Origin: Candidatus Soleaferrea massiliensis AP7
Lineage (GTDB): Bacteria > Bacillota > Clostridia > Oscillospirales > Ruminococcaceae
DNA length: 64,000 bases
NCBI RefSeq assembly: GCF_000820765.1
Contig: NZ_CCYH01000038.1
Span: 124,001-188,000 of the forward strand
Reading direction: 5' to 3'
Below, piece by piece: positions 44,601 through 53,600 of this stretch (its first letter is position 1; the number at the start of each line of letters is the position of its first letter). The translations under genes were made by a program, and so were the position numbers. Under the pieces are notes generated by a model. That model was not told the DNA's origin, ran no database searches, and saw only the letters and a list, made by a program, of their open reading frames with translations.

Positions 44601-45561
44601 CATCGGCAATGATCATATATTCGACGCCGCCGTCCGCATTTTGCATAAACAGAAGGCTGTTCTTTGCGTCCGGGGAGGATACCGCCCATCCGTTTTCGGA
44701 AACGCCGGTTCCAACCACAATGGTTACGGACGCTTTTTCCACCAGGCCGTCCAGCTGGGCTGTCGCCGTAATCTGTACCATGCCGTCGCTTATACCGGTG
44801 ATGATGCCATTCTGATCGACCGAAGCGATTTTTTCATCGCTGGTGGAATAGGTCAAACTGCCCTCCTTTGCAAAATCGATGACCTCACCGCTTTTGCGTT
44901 TTGCCACGGCGTTTGCGCTGGTCTGTTCCGCAACCGCGATGACAGAGCTGTCGACCGTCATTTCCACCCTGGAAAGCTGCTGCAAAACCGCCGGGTCAAT
45001 TTTGACCATCGCGTCGCACCAGTCCACCCAGTCCTGGCTGTTGCCGTTGCCGCCGTCCGTACCGACAAGACGCAGCTTCTTGTATCCGGAAAGGTCGATC
45101 TCCCCTGTACTGTGTATGCCGTCGTTTGCCTTTAAAACACCCGATTCGTGCAGAAGCTCATTGTCGCCATAGACTCTGAACTGCACCGAACCCATGGTGT
45201 TGGCGGCTGTGCCTCCGTTATACGCATTTACGCCATAGCTGGATTGGAACGCGACAATGCCTTCCTTTTCGATGTCGTAAACCACCTCCGAATATGCGTG
45301 GCTGCCAACACCATGGGTAAACGTCCGATTGGTTCCAGCTTCCGCGTCGCGCAGTGTCAAGGTTTCGCCGGTAACGGTCTTCCCCTTTTGCGTCGGATAG
45401 CCGCTCCAGCCGGACTGTTCGCTTGTCCAATCAATCTGGTCAATATACCTCCATTGATCCGTATCCTCAGCGGAAGCCACAAAATTCATGGCCGGCACTG
45501 CGGATACAACCATTGCGGCCGCCAAAACATTGGCCAGCAGTTTTTTCAGTTTTTTCTTCAT
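41671..45561 (-). CDS. GH97 paralog 1: secreted dockerin-bearing alpha-glycosidase
   Basis: About 1296 aa (start at ATG 45561, AGGTGG 8 bases upstream; ATG 45567 and 45582 are less likely). Order: signal peptide (1-31, ASA/ED), NPCBM carbohydrate-binding module (35-188), Ig-like Big2 (198-283), GH97 N-terminal domain (290-520), catalytic barrel (525-780), GH97 C-terminal domain (to 880), second Big2 (885-965), LamG/DUF1349-like (970-1165), X-like module, dockerin (1238-1296). GLKIDFFDGD supplies the Asp (D650) and REGVFGGEYQ the Glu (E705) expected of retaining GH97 enzymes, 55 residues apart. Dockerin repeats GDVDGDGRKGVMDL and ADMDENGKLNIFDL bind calcium. Probably cleaves alpha-galactosides or related sugars. 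Closest relative in the window is gene 3. Confidence 0.9.
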   Translation of the reverse strand: MKKKLKKLLANVLAAAMVVSAVPAMNFVASAEDTDQWRYIDQIDWTSEQSGWSGYPTQKGKTVTGETLTLRDAEAGTNRTFTHGVGSHAYSEVVYDIEKEGIVAFQSSYGVNAYNGGTAANTMGSVQFRVYGDNELLHESGVLKANDGIHSTGEIDLSGYKKLRLVGTDGGNGNSQDWVDWCDAMVKIDPAVLQQLSRVEMTVDSSVIAVAEQTSANAVAKRKSGEVIDFAKEGSLTYSTSDEKIASVDQNGIITGISDGMVQITATAQLDGLVEKASVTIVVGTGVSENGWAVSSPDAKNSLLFMQNADGGVEYMIIADGKIAMYPSKTGLDTSIGDFSTGLTYVGREDKVIDETYEMLSGKQSTFVNKANETTFQFEKDGVQFNIAARAYDDGVAIQYQIIAEDGQRIVFNDEDTTFSLPAGSFAYAQPYSSNCYEAVYDQKYVSALNGNYGMTFLYKTPDDAWVMISEAKHTSQYTGLMVKANGSDELKAAFAAQQNGKPSTSAPFTSPWRVMVLDTPEKIANTQIFENLSDPCVIEDTSWIEAGLTSWTWLNGDPVNSGETYKRYIDFSAEMGWTYILMDDGWNIGGNNYDRFDFPSWYDDVYSYAQEKGVKLLAWLHKNMLNTAEKQQNLIPRLAKAGISGLKIDFFDGDTQSQIQLYEDLMKITAENKMVVNFHGSNLPTGERRTWPHILAREGVFGGEYQHPVHRRPPNAQHYNTLPFTRNAVGPMDFTPLYYNPNVTDTASLASLVTFESGIPCPADKPAKYQESTAYDFFKDIPAAWDDSVVLEGYPGKYFTVARRGGETWYVGGTTVDARTAAVDLSFLGEGDHYAFIYKDGADARAIDTSIVKVTNEDVLEIPCAKAGGFGVKIVDRAPSQADEIILSATELNMEVESSATITATLNPSDVDISAITWSSSDESIASVNAGVVTAHGKEGVVTITATTGLNQDVTASCVVNVVKKAYILGSDWRIRNEFKGAYQINGTDNVTIWPQEGDAWGSGLTTRNLFLREAPGSDFTMTTKLHFSPQKHADSAGLVVLAADNVDALFTVFRRYHNSMGGKVIATLNETPNGVEKWVRDEQPDQDVYLKLEKTGNKLTGSFSYDNESWTVIDSIQTNDSLNVDDLRIGLYCGTGGAPNSDALGAPATFTEFKVNGEAIPFAYDNSYETGLNIKDKVITNAPEATTADEFAELFGTTAPISITDKDGNALEAGHLVGTGCIVTVGTDVLTVVVPGDVDGDGRKGVMDLMVLKQTILTASELDTPNFKAADMDENGKLNIFDLLRIKLNILNGN

Positions 45562-45635
45562 TTTCATACCACCTTTTTTCATTTTTTGTCTTTTAGTGAT
45601 GCTGCAAGGAATAAGGTTTTAACAGAACTTATTTT

Positions 45636-45705
45636 ATTATATCATGCTGTTCATTGATATTCCATGTAATATTCTACGCATTTACATGTAAATATCTACG
45701 ATTTT
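45636..45705 (-). promoter_or_regulatory. Promoter and direct-repeat activator site of GH97 gene 1
   Basis: TATAAT (45636-45641). Exactly 31 bases upstream starts the proximal repeat, reading GCGTAGAATATTACATGG on the coding strand; a second copy (TCGTAGA) lies 22 bases farther. The same layout precedes all five GH97 genes. Confidence 0.75.
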
Positions 45706-46008
45706 TAACATATTAACTATTCTCTTCAAAAATAAATACCAAAAATTCTTTTCGTTAACTTTGCGTTAAATGTAAGTTATCCGTTGAGCGGACGGCGTAT
45801 ACCGCTCCAAAAAGGAATGACGCCGTTTTTTCCTCAAAAGGCACAGTACAACACATCCGCCCATCCCACGCAGCCGCTAAAGCGGTTCTGTATGATATCC
45901 GTTCAGCCGCAGAGAAACAATTCGAATGGCCATTCGCTTCTCGAATGCCTGAAACGAAAGCTGACAAGGATACCTTCAGCAGCGCAGCTGGAAGGTTTAA
46001 CATAAAAT
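45706..46008. other. Intergenic stretch between GH97 genes 1 and 2
   Basis: No gene with a ribosome binding site; an open frame at 45755-46003 (minus) lacks one and looks random. A GAGCGG/CCGCTC inverted repeat occurs near 45785-45806. Confidence 0.4.
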
Positions 46009-46010
46009 AG

Positions 46011-46038
46011 ACCTCAAGCGGCTATAGCCGCTTGAGGT
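46011..46038 (-). terminator. Terminator of GH97 gene 2
   Basis: A perfect 28-base palindrome (ACCTCAAGCGGC, TATA loop, mirror arm). The minus strand then reads CTATTTTATG. The same hairpin follows gene 4. Confidence 0.85.
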
Positions 46039-46057
46039 TCATCAATATCAGGGTTTA

Positions 46058-49000
46058 TTATCCTTTGAGGATGTCGAGCTTCAGCTGTACCAGATCGAAG
46101 ATGTTGATGACGCCGTCCGCATGGCGGTCCGCCGCCATCACGTTTGCGTCAGCCAGCTCGATTCTGCCAAGGATGCCGCTCTTCATGGTCAGCAGATCCA
46201 TCACGCCGACTTTGCCGTCTGAGTCGACATCGCCCGGTACGACGACCATCAGCACATCGGTTCCGACGGTGACGATGCATCCTGTTCCGACAAGCGCATC
46301 GTCAGCCAGTTCATTGCCGTCCTTGTCGGTGACGCTCATCGGTGCGGTGGTGTCGAACATCGCCTTGTACGCTTCCGCCGAAGTTTCGGCAGGCGCGTCG
46401 GTGATCACCTTGTCGGTGATGTTCAGTTCGGTTTCGTAGCTGTTGGCATACGCAAACGGAACAGCTTCGCCGTTGACCTTGAACTCTGTAAAGGTCGCCG
46501 GCTCACCAAGCTGAGCAGAAGACGCGTCTCCGCCGCTTGCGGCAAACAATCCGACCTTGACACTGCTCACATCCAGGCTGCTGTTGGTCTGCGCCTGTTC
46601 GACAACCGTCCAGTTCACATTGTCATAGCTGTAAGAGCCGGTCAGCCGGCTGCCAGCCTTTTCAAGCTTCAGGTAAACATCCTGCTCTGGATGCTTTTCA
46701 ACGGACTTCTGTTCGGAGGATCCCGGATTCTTATTGAGCGTTCCGATGACCTTGCCGCCCAATCCGGAATGGTGCCTTCTCAGGACGGTGAACAGCGCAT
46801 CGTCTCCGGCATATACGATCAGGCCGGCTGACTGATAATTCTGAGCCGGCGCGAAGTGCAGCTTGGTTGTGACAACAAAATCACCGGCGCCCGGGTCTGT
46901 CAGGAAGATGTTTCTGGCATCCCTGCTCGAGCCGTACATATCGCCGCCCTGCGTCCAGATTGTGACGCTGTCACCGCCGAAGGTGAACGCATTCGCGTCT
47001 TTCCGGATGATGGACCAGTTGTCATACAGGACGATCGATTTCTTCACAACGTTCACCCTGCATTCCGCCGTGACATCCTGATGGAGACCGGTCGCCGCGG
47101 TGATGGTGACGGTGCCTTCCGCGTGCGCGGTGATAACGCCCTTGTCGACCGTTGCTATGCTGTCATCGCTGGATATCCAGCTGACCTTGGAAATATCTGT
47201 ACCGGAGGGACTCAGCTTCGCGGTGACGGCCTGGCTGGAATCGACTTCCATGGTCAATTCGCTGTCGCTCAGTATGATCTCCCCGGCCTGCGTGGGAACG
47301 CCTTTGATCAGCTCGATGCCAAATCCGCCCGCTCCCAGGCAGTCGATATGCAGGACATCTTCACTGGTCACCTGCCTGGTATCCGCAAGAATCGTGCGGT
47401 TGGATGAACCATCCCGGTAGATGAACGCGTAATAGGCGCCCCCGCCCAGGAAGCTCAGGTCGACCGCCGCGGTCCTCTTGTTGACGGTGGTGCCGCCGAC
47501 ATACCAGCTCTCGCCGCTGCGGCGCGCCACGGTGTAATACTCGCCCGGATTTGCTTCCAGCACGGTGGAGTCGTCCCAGACTGCGGGGATGTTCCGGAAG
47601 AAGTCAAGCGCGGCGCTGTTTTTATATTCCGCCGGCTTGCCCGCCAGACACGGAATGCCCGATTCATAGGTGATTGCGGTCGCAAGGTGTCCCGCATCGG
47701 AGATCACGCCGTCCGAGTAGAGCGGTGTGAAATCCATCGGGCCCACCGCGTTTCTTGTAAACGGCAGGATGTTGTAATGAACGGCGTCCGGCCTTTTGTT
47801 CTCCGCGCCAAACACGCCTTCACGGTTTAAGATGTGCGGCCAGGTTCTTCTCTCTCCCGTGGGCAGGTTGCAGCCGTGGAAGTTGACGACCAGCTGATAT
47901 TCGGCCGTAAGCTCCGTTAAGGCTTCATACAGCTTGAGCTGGTCCTGCGTCTCGCCGTCAAAGAAGTCGATCTTCAGGCCCGCGATGCCCGCTTCCTTCA
48001 TCATCGGAATCAGCCGCTGCCGTTTTTCTTCGGTGTTGAACGCGTTCTTGTGGAACCACGCGAGCAGCTTGATGCCCTTTTCCTCCGCATAGGCATGGAG
48101 CTCTTCGTACCAATCCGGGAAGGCGAAGCGGTCATAATCCCTGCCGCCGATGTTCCAGCCCTCGTCCATCAATACATAGGTCCAGCCCATCTCCACGGCG
48201 GAATCGACATACCGCTTGTAGGTTTCGAGATCGTCGCACCGGTCGCCGTTGAGCCAGGTCCAGTTGGTGACGCCCGGTTCGATCCAGGAGGTGTCCTCCA
48301 GTCTGCACGGATCGCTGAGGTTTTCAAAGATCTGCGTGTTGGCGATCTGTTCCGGGGTGCTCAGGACCATCACCCTCCAGGGCGAGTTGAACGGGGCGGT
48401 CGTCGCGGGTGTATCCGGTGCAACGAACGCCGTTTGAAGCTCGTCGCTTCCGTCCGCTTCCAGCAGAACGCCGATGTATTCGCCGGTGTGCTTTGCCTCG
48501 CCGAGCATCACCCAGATGTCGTCCGGCGTCTGATATAAGAAACTCCAGCCATAGTTGCCATTCAGTTCGGAGACATATGCCATCCGGTAATAGTTCTCGT
48601 AGCAGTTGGTTATGTAAGCCTGCGAATAGGTATAGGAACCCGCCGGAAGATCGTAGGTGGTGTCTTCGCCGCTGATAACAAGCGCCTGCCCGTCTTCGCC
48701 GATGATCTCATACTGGAACGCCACGCCGTCGTCGTAGGCGCGCACAATGATGTTGAACCGCACGCCGTCCTTTTCAAATTTCAGCTTTGATTCGCTTGCC
48801 CGGTTGATAAAGGTGGACTGCTTGCCCGAAATCACATCGTAGGTCTCGTCGATTTCCCGGTCCTCGCGTCCCACATAGGTGAGGCCCGCCGAGAAGTCGC
48901 CAAGGCTGGTATCCAATCCGGTCTTCGAAGCGTCCACGGCGAGTTTGCCATTCGCAGCGGCCATGTAGCGGACACTGCCGTCCTCGCCCTGCGTGAAGAT

Positions 49001-49882
49001 GATGCTGTTCGACCTGTTCGGAGAGATGACCGACCACGATTCTTCGGAGGAACCCGTTCCGACCAGAATCATGATAACACCTTCCCGCACAACGCCGTCC
49101 AGTTCAGCTACCGCTTTGATCCTGGCGATTCCGTCCCCCACACCGGAAACATGTCCGTTTTCATCCACAGTGGCTACCGCTTCATTGTCCGAGGAGAAGC
49201 GCAGGCTGTCCAGCTCTGAAAGGCCGGCCTCCTCTCCGCTCACGCGTTTTACAGAGACGGAGACTTGCGCCTGTTCGCCAATCTGAATGGCGCTGTTATC
49301 GATGTTCATATCCACTTTTGAGATTCTGTTCAAAACATTCTCGTCGATCTCAACCTTTGCATCCGCCCATTCGGCCCAGTCCGCACCTGCACTGTTGGCG
49401 ACCAGGCGGAGCGTCTGATAGCCGGTCAGGTCGATGACGCCGGTGTTCTGGATGCCGTCTGCTCCGCTGATATAATCGGACTCAAACAGAAGCTCGCCGT
49501 CCCCGTAAACCTGGAACTGCGTGTGTCCGCCGGCTCCGACAGCGGTGTCGATGCCAAAGCTTGCCGAAAAGGACACCATCGCGTTTTCGATGATGTCATA
49601 GGTCACTTCGGAAGGGGTGAGAACAAACAGCCCATGCTCATACTCTCTCTTCTCCCCCGTTTCCAAATCCAGCAGGGACAGCGGCTGTCCAAACAGGTTC
49701 CTGTTTTTGAAAACCTCTCCGTTTGTCCAGCTGCTTTTTGCACTCTCCCACTCCAGTTCGTCCAGATATCTCCAGTTATCCGAATTCTGGGCCAGCGCGG
49801 AAAAGCTTATGGCCGGAACAGTCGAAAGGATCATGACCACTGCAAGAATATTGGCCATCCATTTTTTCAGCTTGTTTTTCAC
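46058..49882 (-). CDS. GH97 paralog 2: secreted dockerin-bearing alpha-glycosidase
   Basis: About 1274 aa. GTG 49882 is the most likely start (AAAGG about 12 bases upstream; product begins MKNKLKKWMANILAVVM, like its paralogs). Same module order as gene 1: signal peptide, NPCBM (with an altered sheet), Big2, GH97, Big2, LamG/DUF1349-like, X-like, dockerin. Catalytic residues are present in GLKIDFFDGETQ and REGVFGAENKRPD; the loop after the Glu is shorter than in gene 1 and like gene 4, which suggests another substrate. Dockerin repeats are GDVDSDGKVGVMDL and ADRHADGVINIFDL, ending KLDILKG as in gene 4. Confidence 0.9.
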   Translation of the reverse strand: MKNKLKKWMANILAVVMILSTVPAISFSALAQNSDNWRYLDELEWESAKSSWTNGEVFKNRNLFGQPLSLLDLETGEKREYEHGLFVLTPSEVTYDIIENAMVSFSASFGIDTAVGAGGHTQFQVYGDGELLFESDYISGADGIQNTGVIDLTGYQTLRLVANSAGADWAEWADAKVEIDENVLNRISKVDMNIDNSAIQIGEQAQVSVSVKRVSGEEAGLSELDSLRFSSDNEAVATVDENGHVSGVGDGIARIKAVAELDGVVREGVIMILVGTGSSEESWSVISPNRSNSIIFTQGEDGSVRYMAAANGKLAVDASKTGLDTSLGDFSAGLTYVGREDREIDETYDVISGKQSTFINRASESKLKFEKDGVRFNIIVRAYDDGVAFQYEIIGEDGQALVISGEDTTYDLPAGSYTYSQAYITNCYENYYRMAYVSELNGNYGWSFLYQTPDDIWVMLGEAKHTGEYIGVLLEADGSDELQTAFVAPDTPATTAPFNSPWRVMVLSTPEQIANTQIFENLSDPCRLEDTSWIEPGVTNWTWLNGDRCDDLETYKRYVDSAVEMGWTYVLMDEGWNIGGRDYDRFAFPDWYEELHAYAEEKGIKLLAWFHKNAFNTEEKRQRLIPMMKEAGIAGLKIDFFDGETQDQLKLYEALTELTAEYQLVVNFHGCNLPTGERRTWPHILNREGVFGAENKRPDAVHYNILPFTRNAVGPMDFTPLYSDGVISDAGHLATAITYESGIPCLAGKPAEYKNSAALDFFRNIPAVWDDSTVLEANPGEYYTVARRSGESWYVGGTTVNKRTAAVDLSFLGGGAYYAFIYRDGSSNRTILADTRQVTSEDVLHIDCLGAGGFGIELIKGVPTQAGEIILSDSELTMEVDSSQAVTAKLSPSGTDISKVSWISSDDSIATVDKGVITAHAEGTVTITAATGLHQDVTAECRVNVVKKSIVLYDNWSIIRKDANAFTFGGDSVTIWTQGGDMYGSSRDARNIFLTDPGAGDFVVTTKLHFAPAQNYQSAGLIVYAGDDALFTVLRRHHSGLGGKVIGTLNKNPGSSEQKSVEKHPEQDVYLKLEKAGSRLTGSYSYDNVNWTVVEQAQTNSSLDVSSVKVGLFAASGGDASSAQLGEPATFTEFKVNGEAVPFAYANSYETELNITDKVITDAPAETSAEAYKAMFDTTAPMSVTDKDGNELADDALVGTGCIVTVGTDVLMVVVPGDVDSDGKVGVMDLLTMKSGILGRIELADANVMAADRHADGVINIFDLVQLKLDILKG

Positions 49883-49979
49883 TACACACAACAACCTTTC
49901 TTTTTTATTTGCTGGCTTGAGATATAAAAATGAGCATTCTTATGCGAACACTGCATTTGATATCGCTTGCCGCATTCCC

Positions 49980-50050
49980 ATTATATAATGATTTATTCAT
50001 CTTTTCCATGCAATTTTCTACTTATTTTATAGTAAAATTCTATGATTTTA
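49980..50050 (-). promoter_or_regulatory. Promoter and direct-repeat activator site of GH97 gene 2
   Basis: TATAAT (49980-49985), 31 bases, then the proximal repeat AAGTAGAAAATTGCATGG (coding strand), and the distal repeat ATCATAGA 22 bases away. Confidence 0.7.
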
Positions 50051-50120
50051 AATTTTATATATAAAAATTCAATATTTATTATCCAAAGCAGCATTTAATA
50101 TGTATATTAAAATGACCAAA

Positions 50121-50159
50121 GTATAAAGTATTTCACTCTTTGAGCAAAATACTTTATAC
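50121..50159 (-). terminator. Hairpin ending the second small ORF unit
   Basis: GTATAAAGTATTT (50121-50133) pairs perfectly with 50147-50159. On the minus strand it continues T-rich. It lies 33 bases past the small ORF stop. Confidence 0.6.
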
Positions 50160-50192
50160 CTGGCCCATCATCATACCTTTGATTTTGGATTT

Positions 50193-50336
50193 TCACTCTG
50201 TCTCAAAGAGGGTGGTATTCCGTCCATTCTCCAGCCGGCACTTCATGTCTGAAGTCTCCTGCTGCTCTTTCGTAATGCAGCTGCCAAAGCAGATATATAC
50301 TCCAATCGTTTTTAGGTTCATTTCTTTTATTGTCAT
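50193..50336 (-). CDS. Small ORF (47 aa) with conserved leader, unknown
   Basis: ATG 50336, with GGGAGC 8 bases upstream, encodes MTIKEMNLKTIGVYICFGSC followed by a charged tail with one more Cys (DMKC) and ending FETE. The unit has its own downstream hairpin and the conserved leader block shared with 41557-41628. Short size, an amphipathic start and a Cys pair would fit a peptide precursor, but no modifying enzyme is nearby. Unknown. Confidence 0.45.
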   Translation of the reverse strand: MTIKEMNLKTIGVYICFGSCITKEQQETSDMKCRLENGRNTTLFETE

Positions 50337-50408
50337 TTTGCTCTGCTCCCTTTTTGAAGGCAAAGCATCATACTTTCACTGGTTTAGCCTCTGACTTCCA
50401 ACAAAAAA
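50337..50408 (-). repeat. Conserved leader block, copy 2
   Basis: Matches 41557-41628 (see there). Here the AACAAAAAA at its edge (50400-50408) is repeated at 50578-50586, bracketing a 178-base insertion. Confidence 0.7.
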
Positions 50409-50586
50409 CATCAGTAAACTGGTGTTTTGCACAGTTCTAGAGGGCCCCTATGACCGGCCTAGTCCCCTTCAAGGGGCATCGAATATAATCAGCACGGCAA
50501 CCCGTAAACGGGTGGAATTCATTTCCCGCAAGGATGGATATCTACGCATATTGCTGTTTATTATGCTTTAGCGGAGAAACAAAAAA
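50409..50586. mobile_element. 178-bp hairpin-rich insertion flanked by 9-bp direct repeats
   Basis: Relative to the gene-1 locus, where the terminator T run joins the conserved leader directly, the gene-3 locus holds 178 extra bases between two copies of AACAAAAAA. The insert has several stems: CATCAG/CTGGTG at 50409-50424, CCCCTT/AAGGGG near 50463-50476, CCCGT/ACGGG near 50501-50512. Its CTAG and TAGAAC segments and terminal CACCAG hairpin recall the element at 31858-32118, so it may be a non-autonomous IS200/IS605-like element or a structured RNA. Confidence 0.55.
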
Positions 50587-50618
50587 CCCCGGCCAGTCAA
50601 AAGACCGGCCGGGGTTTT
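50583..50618 (-). terminator. Terminator of GH97 gene 3
   Basis: AAAACCCCGGCC and GGCCGGGGTTTT with inner GTC/GAC; the minus strand continues TTTTTTG. Confidence 0.9.
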
Positions 50619-50627
50619 CCATGATAT

Positions 50628-53600
50628 TTAGTCTCCGTTTAAGATGCTCAGTTTGATGCGCAGCAGGTCAAAGATGTTGAGCTTGCCGTTTTCATCCATA
50701 TCTGCCGCCTTAAAGTTTGGCGTGTCGAGTTCCGAAGCTGTAAGGATGGTCTGTTTAAGCACAATCAGGTCCATGACACCCTTCCGGCCATCTCCATCGA
50801 CATCGCCCGGTACCACGACCGTCAGGACGTCGGTTCCCACGGTGACGATGCATCCGGTGCCAACCAAGTGCCCGGCTTCCAGCGCATTGCCGTCCTTGTC
50901 GGTGATGCTTATCGGTGCTGTGGTGCCAAACAGCTCCGCAAATTCGTCTGCTGTGGTGGCTTCCGGCGCGTTTGTAATGACCTTGTCTTTAATGTTAAGT
51001 CCAGTCTCGTAGCTGTTCGCATACGCAAACGGGACTGCTTCGCCATTCACCTTGAACTCCGTAAAGGTCGCGGGCTGATACAATGTATCGGAATTTGGCG
51101 CACCGCCCTGGCTGGTAAACACACCAATCCTGAGATTCTCAACGTTCAGGCTGTCATTGACCTGTGTTCCTTCAACAACTGTCCAATTTTCATTGTCATA
51201 GCTGTAAGAACCGGTCAGCTGGTTTCCAACCTTCTCAAGCTTGAGATACACATCCTGGTCCGGCTGCGCTTCCCTGCTGGATTTCTCAGTGCCATTCGGC
51301 GTTTCATTGAGGGTAGCCACTACCTTGCCGCCAAGGCCGTCATGGAGCCTTCTGGCCACAAAGAAGAGCGCGTCTACATTATCAGCCGCGTAAACAACCA
51401 GGCCGGCTGTTTCCGGATGTGTCTTCGGCGCAAAATGCACTTTTGTGGTCATAACGAAATCGGTGGCCGGCGCTGCTAGGTGGAATACGTTGCGGGTGGT
51501 AAATCCTGAGCCCCACGCATCGCCGCTCTGCGGCCAAATGGTCAAGCTGTCCGTACCATTGATCTGATACGCCGTCTTAAACTCATTTCTGATGCTCCAA
51601 TCAGAGGTAAGAAGGTATCCTTTCTTTGTAACGGTAACGACACAAGACGCGGATACATCCTGATTCAGTCCCGTTGCCGCCGTGATGGTTGCGGTACCTT
51701 CTTTTAACGCCGTGACCGTTCCGCCGTTTACTGCAGCAACGCTTTCGTCGCTGGAAGTCCAGACAATGTCGCTGATGTCCACATCGGACGGATTCAAGGC
51801 TGCTGTGATGGTTGCCTGGGATTCCACTTCCATGGTCAGTTCATTTTTGCTCAAAATAATTTCCTCAGCCTGCGTCGGCGCGCGGTCAAGAATCTTGATG
51901 CCGAATCCACCTGCCTTGGCACAGGGGATTTCGAGGATATCTTCACAGCTTACCTGTTTGATTTCCGAGTTGATGGTTCTCATATCCGCTCCATCGGTAT
52001 AGATGAACGCATAATAATTGCCTTCGCCCAGGAAGCTCAGATCAACGGTCGCCGTTCTCGCATTGGTTGCGGTACCCGCCACATACCAGACACCGCCGCC
52101 TCTGCGAGCCACTGTGTAATACTCCGCCGGGTCCGCTTCCAGAACAACGGAATCATCCCAAGCTGCCGGAAGATCTTTAAAGAATTCTTTCGCTGCGCTG
52201 TTCAGGTATTTATCCGGCTTATCTGCAAGACACGGGATACCGCATTCAAATGTGACGGCAGAAGCCATGGAAGCCGTATCCGTTACGTTTGGATTGTAGT
52301 AAAGCGGGGTAAAGTCCATCGGCCCGGTTGCATTTCTGGTGAACGGCAGGGTGTTGTAATGGTCGATGTGGGGCGGTCTGTTGTGCACCCAATACTGGTA
52401 CTCGCCGCCGAACACGCCTTCACGAGCCAGGACGTGCGGCCAGGTCCTTCTTTCGCCGGTCGGCAGGTTGGAACCGTGGAAGTTGACGACCAGCTTATTT
52501 TCCGCTGTGATCTTCATCAGATCCTCATACAGCTGAATCTGATCCTGCTTATCTCCGTCAAAGAAGTCGATCTTCAATCCTGAAATACCGATATTGGCCA
52601 GCAAGGGAATCAGATATTCCTGTCTCTCTTTGGTATTGACCATGTTCTTATGCATCCAGGCCAGCAGCTTGATGCCCTTCTCCTGTGCATGTGCATATAC
52701 TTCATCATACCAGTCAGGAACTGCAAAACGATTGAAATCATTGCCGCCAATGTTCCAGCCGTCATCCATCAGAACATAGGTCCAGCCCATTTCGGCCGCA
52801 AAATCTATGTAACGGATGTAGGTGTCGCCACTATTGCAGGGATCTCCGTTCAGCCATGTCCAAGCGGTAACGCCCGGCTCAATCCAGGAGGTATCTTCGA
52901 TTACGCTCGGATCACTCAGGTTTTCAAAAATCTGGGTATTGGCAATATCCTCCGGCGTATCCAAAACAACAACTCTCCAAGGAGAGGTGAACGGGGCGGT
53001 TGTTTCCGGTTTGCCTCTCTGGCTGACGGAAAATGCTGCCTGCAACTCATTCGCATTGTTTGCTTTGAGCATCATGCCTGTATACTGGGAGGTGTGATTC
53101 GCTTCCGCAATCATGCCCCATGCACCGTCCGGCGTCTTGTAGAGGAAGTCCGCCGCATAGTTGCCGCTCAGCTGCGAAACGATTTTTTTGTCATACTCTG
53201 TTTCAAACCCGCCATCGGTTTTTTGTGCATACGCGAAGGAACCTTCCGGCGTGTTGAAGGTTGTATCCTCATCGTTGAAGATCAGTTTCTGTCCATCTTC
53301 TCCGATAATCTGATAGCGGAATGCAACGCCGTCATCATAAGCACGCGCGATGATGTTAAACTGGATTCCATCCTTTGTAAACTTCAAAGTGGATTCGTTT
53401 GCCTGATTGACAAAGGTGGACTGCTTACCGGAAAGCATCTCGTATTCTTCGTCAATCACCTTGTCTTCACGTCCCGCGAATGCAAGGCCGGCGGAGAAAT
53501 CACCCAGGCTGGTTTTCATACCGGTTTTAGAAAGGTTCATGGCAATCTTGCCGTCCGCGATTACCAGGTAATCCACTCCGCCTTCTTTATTCTGCATCAG

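Noticed and set aside
50193..50336. Naming the 47-aa ORF an AgrD-type autoinducer precursor or a RiPP
   Set aside because: No AgrB, radical SAM or peptidase gene is adjacent and the C-terminal pattern of AgrD is absent.
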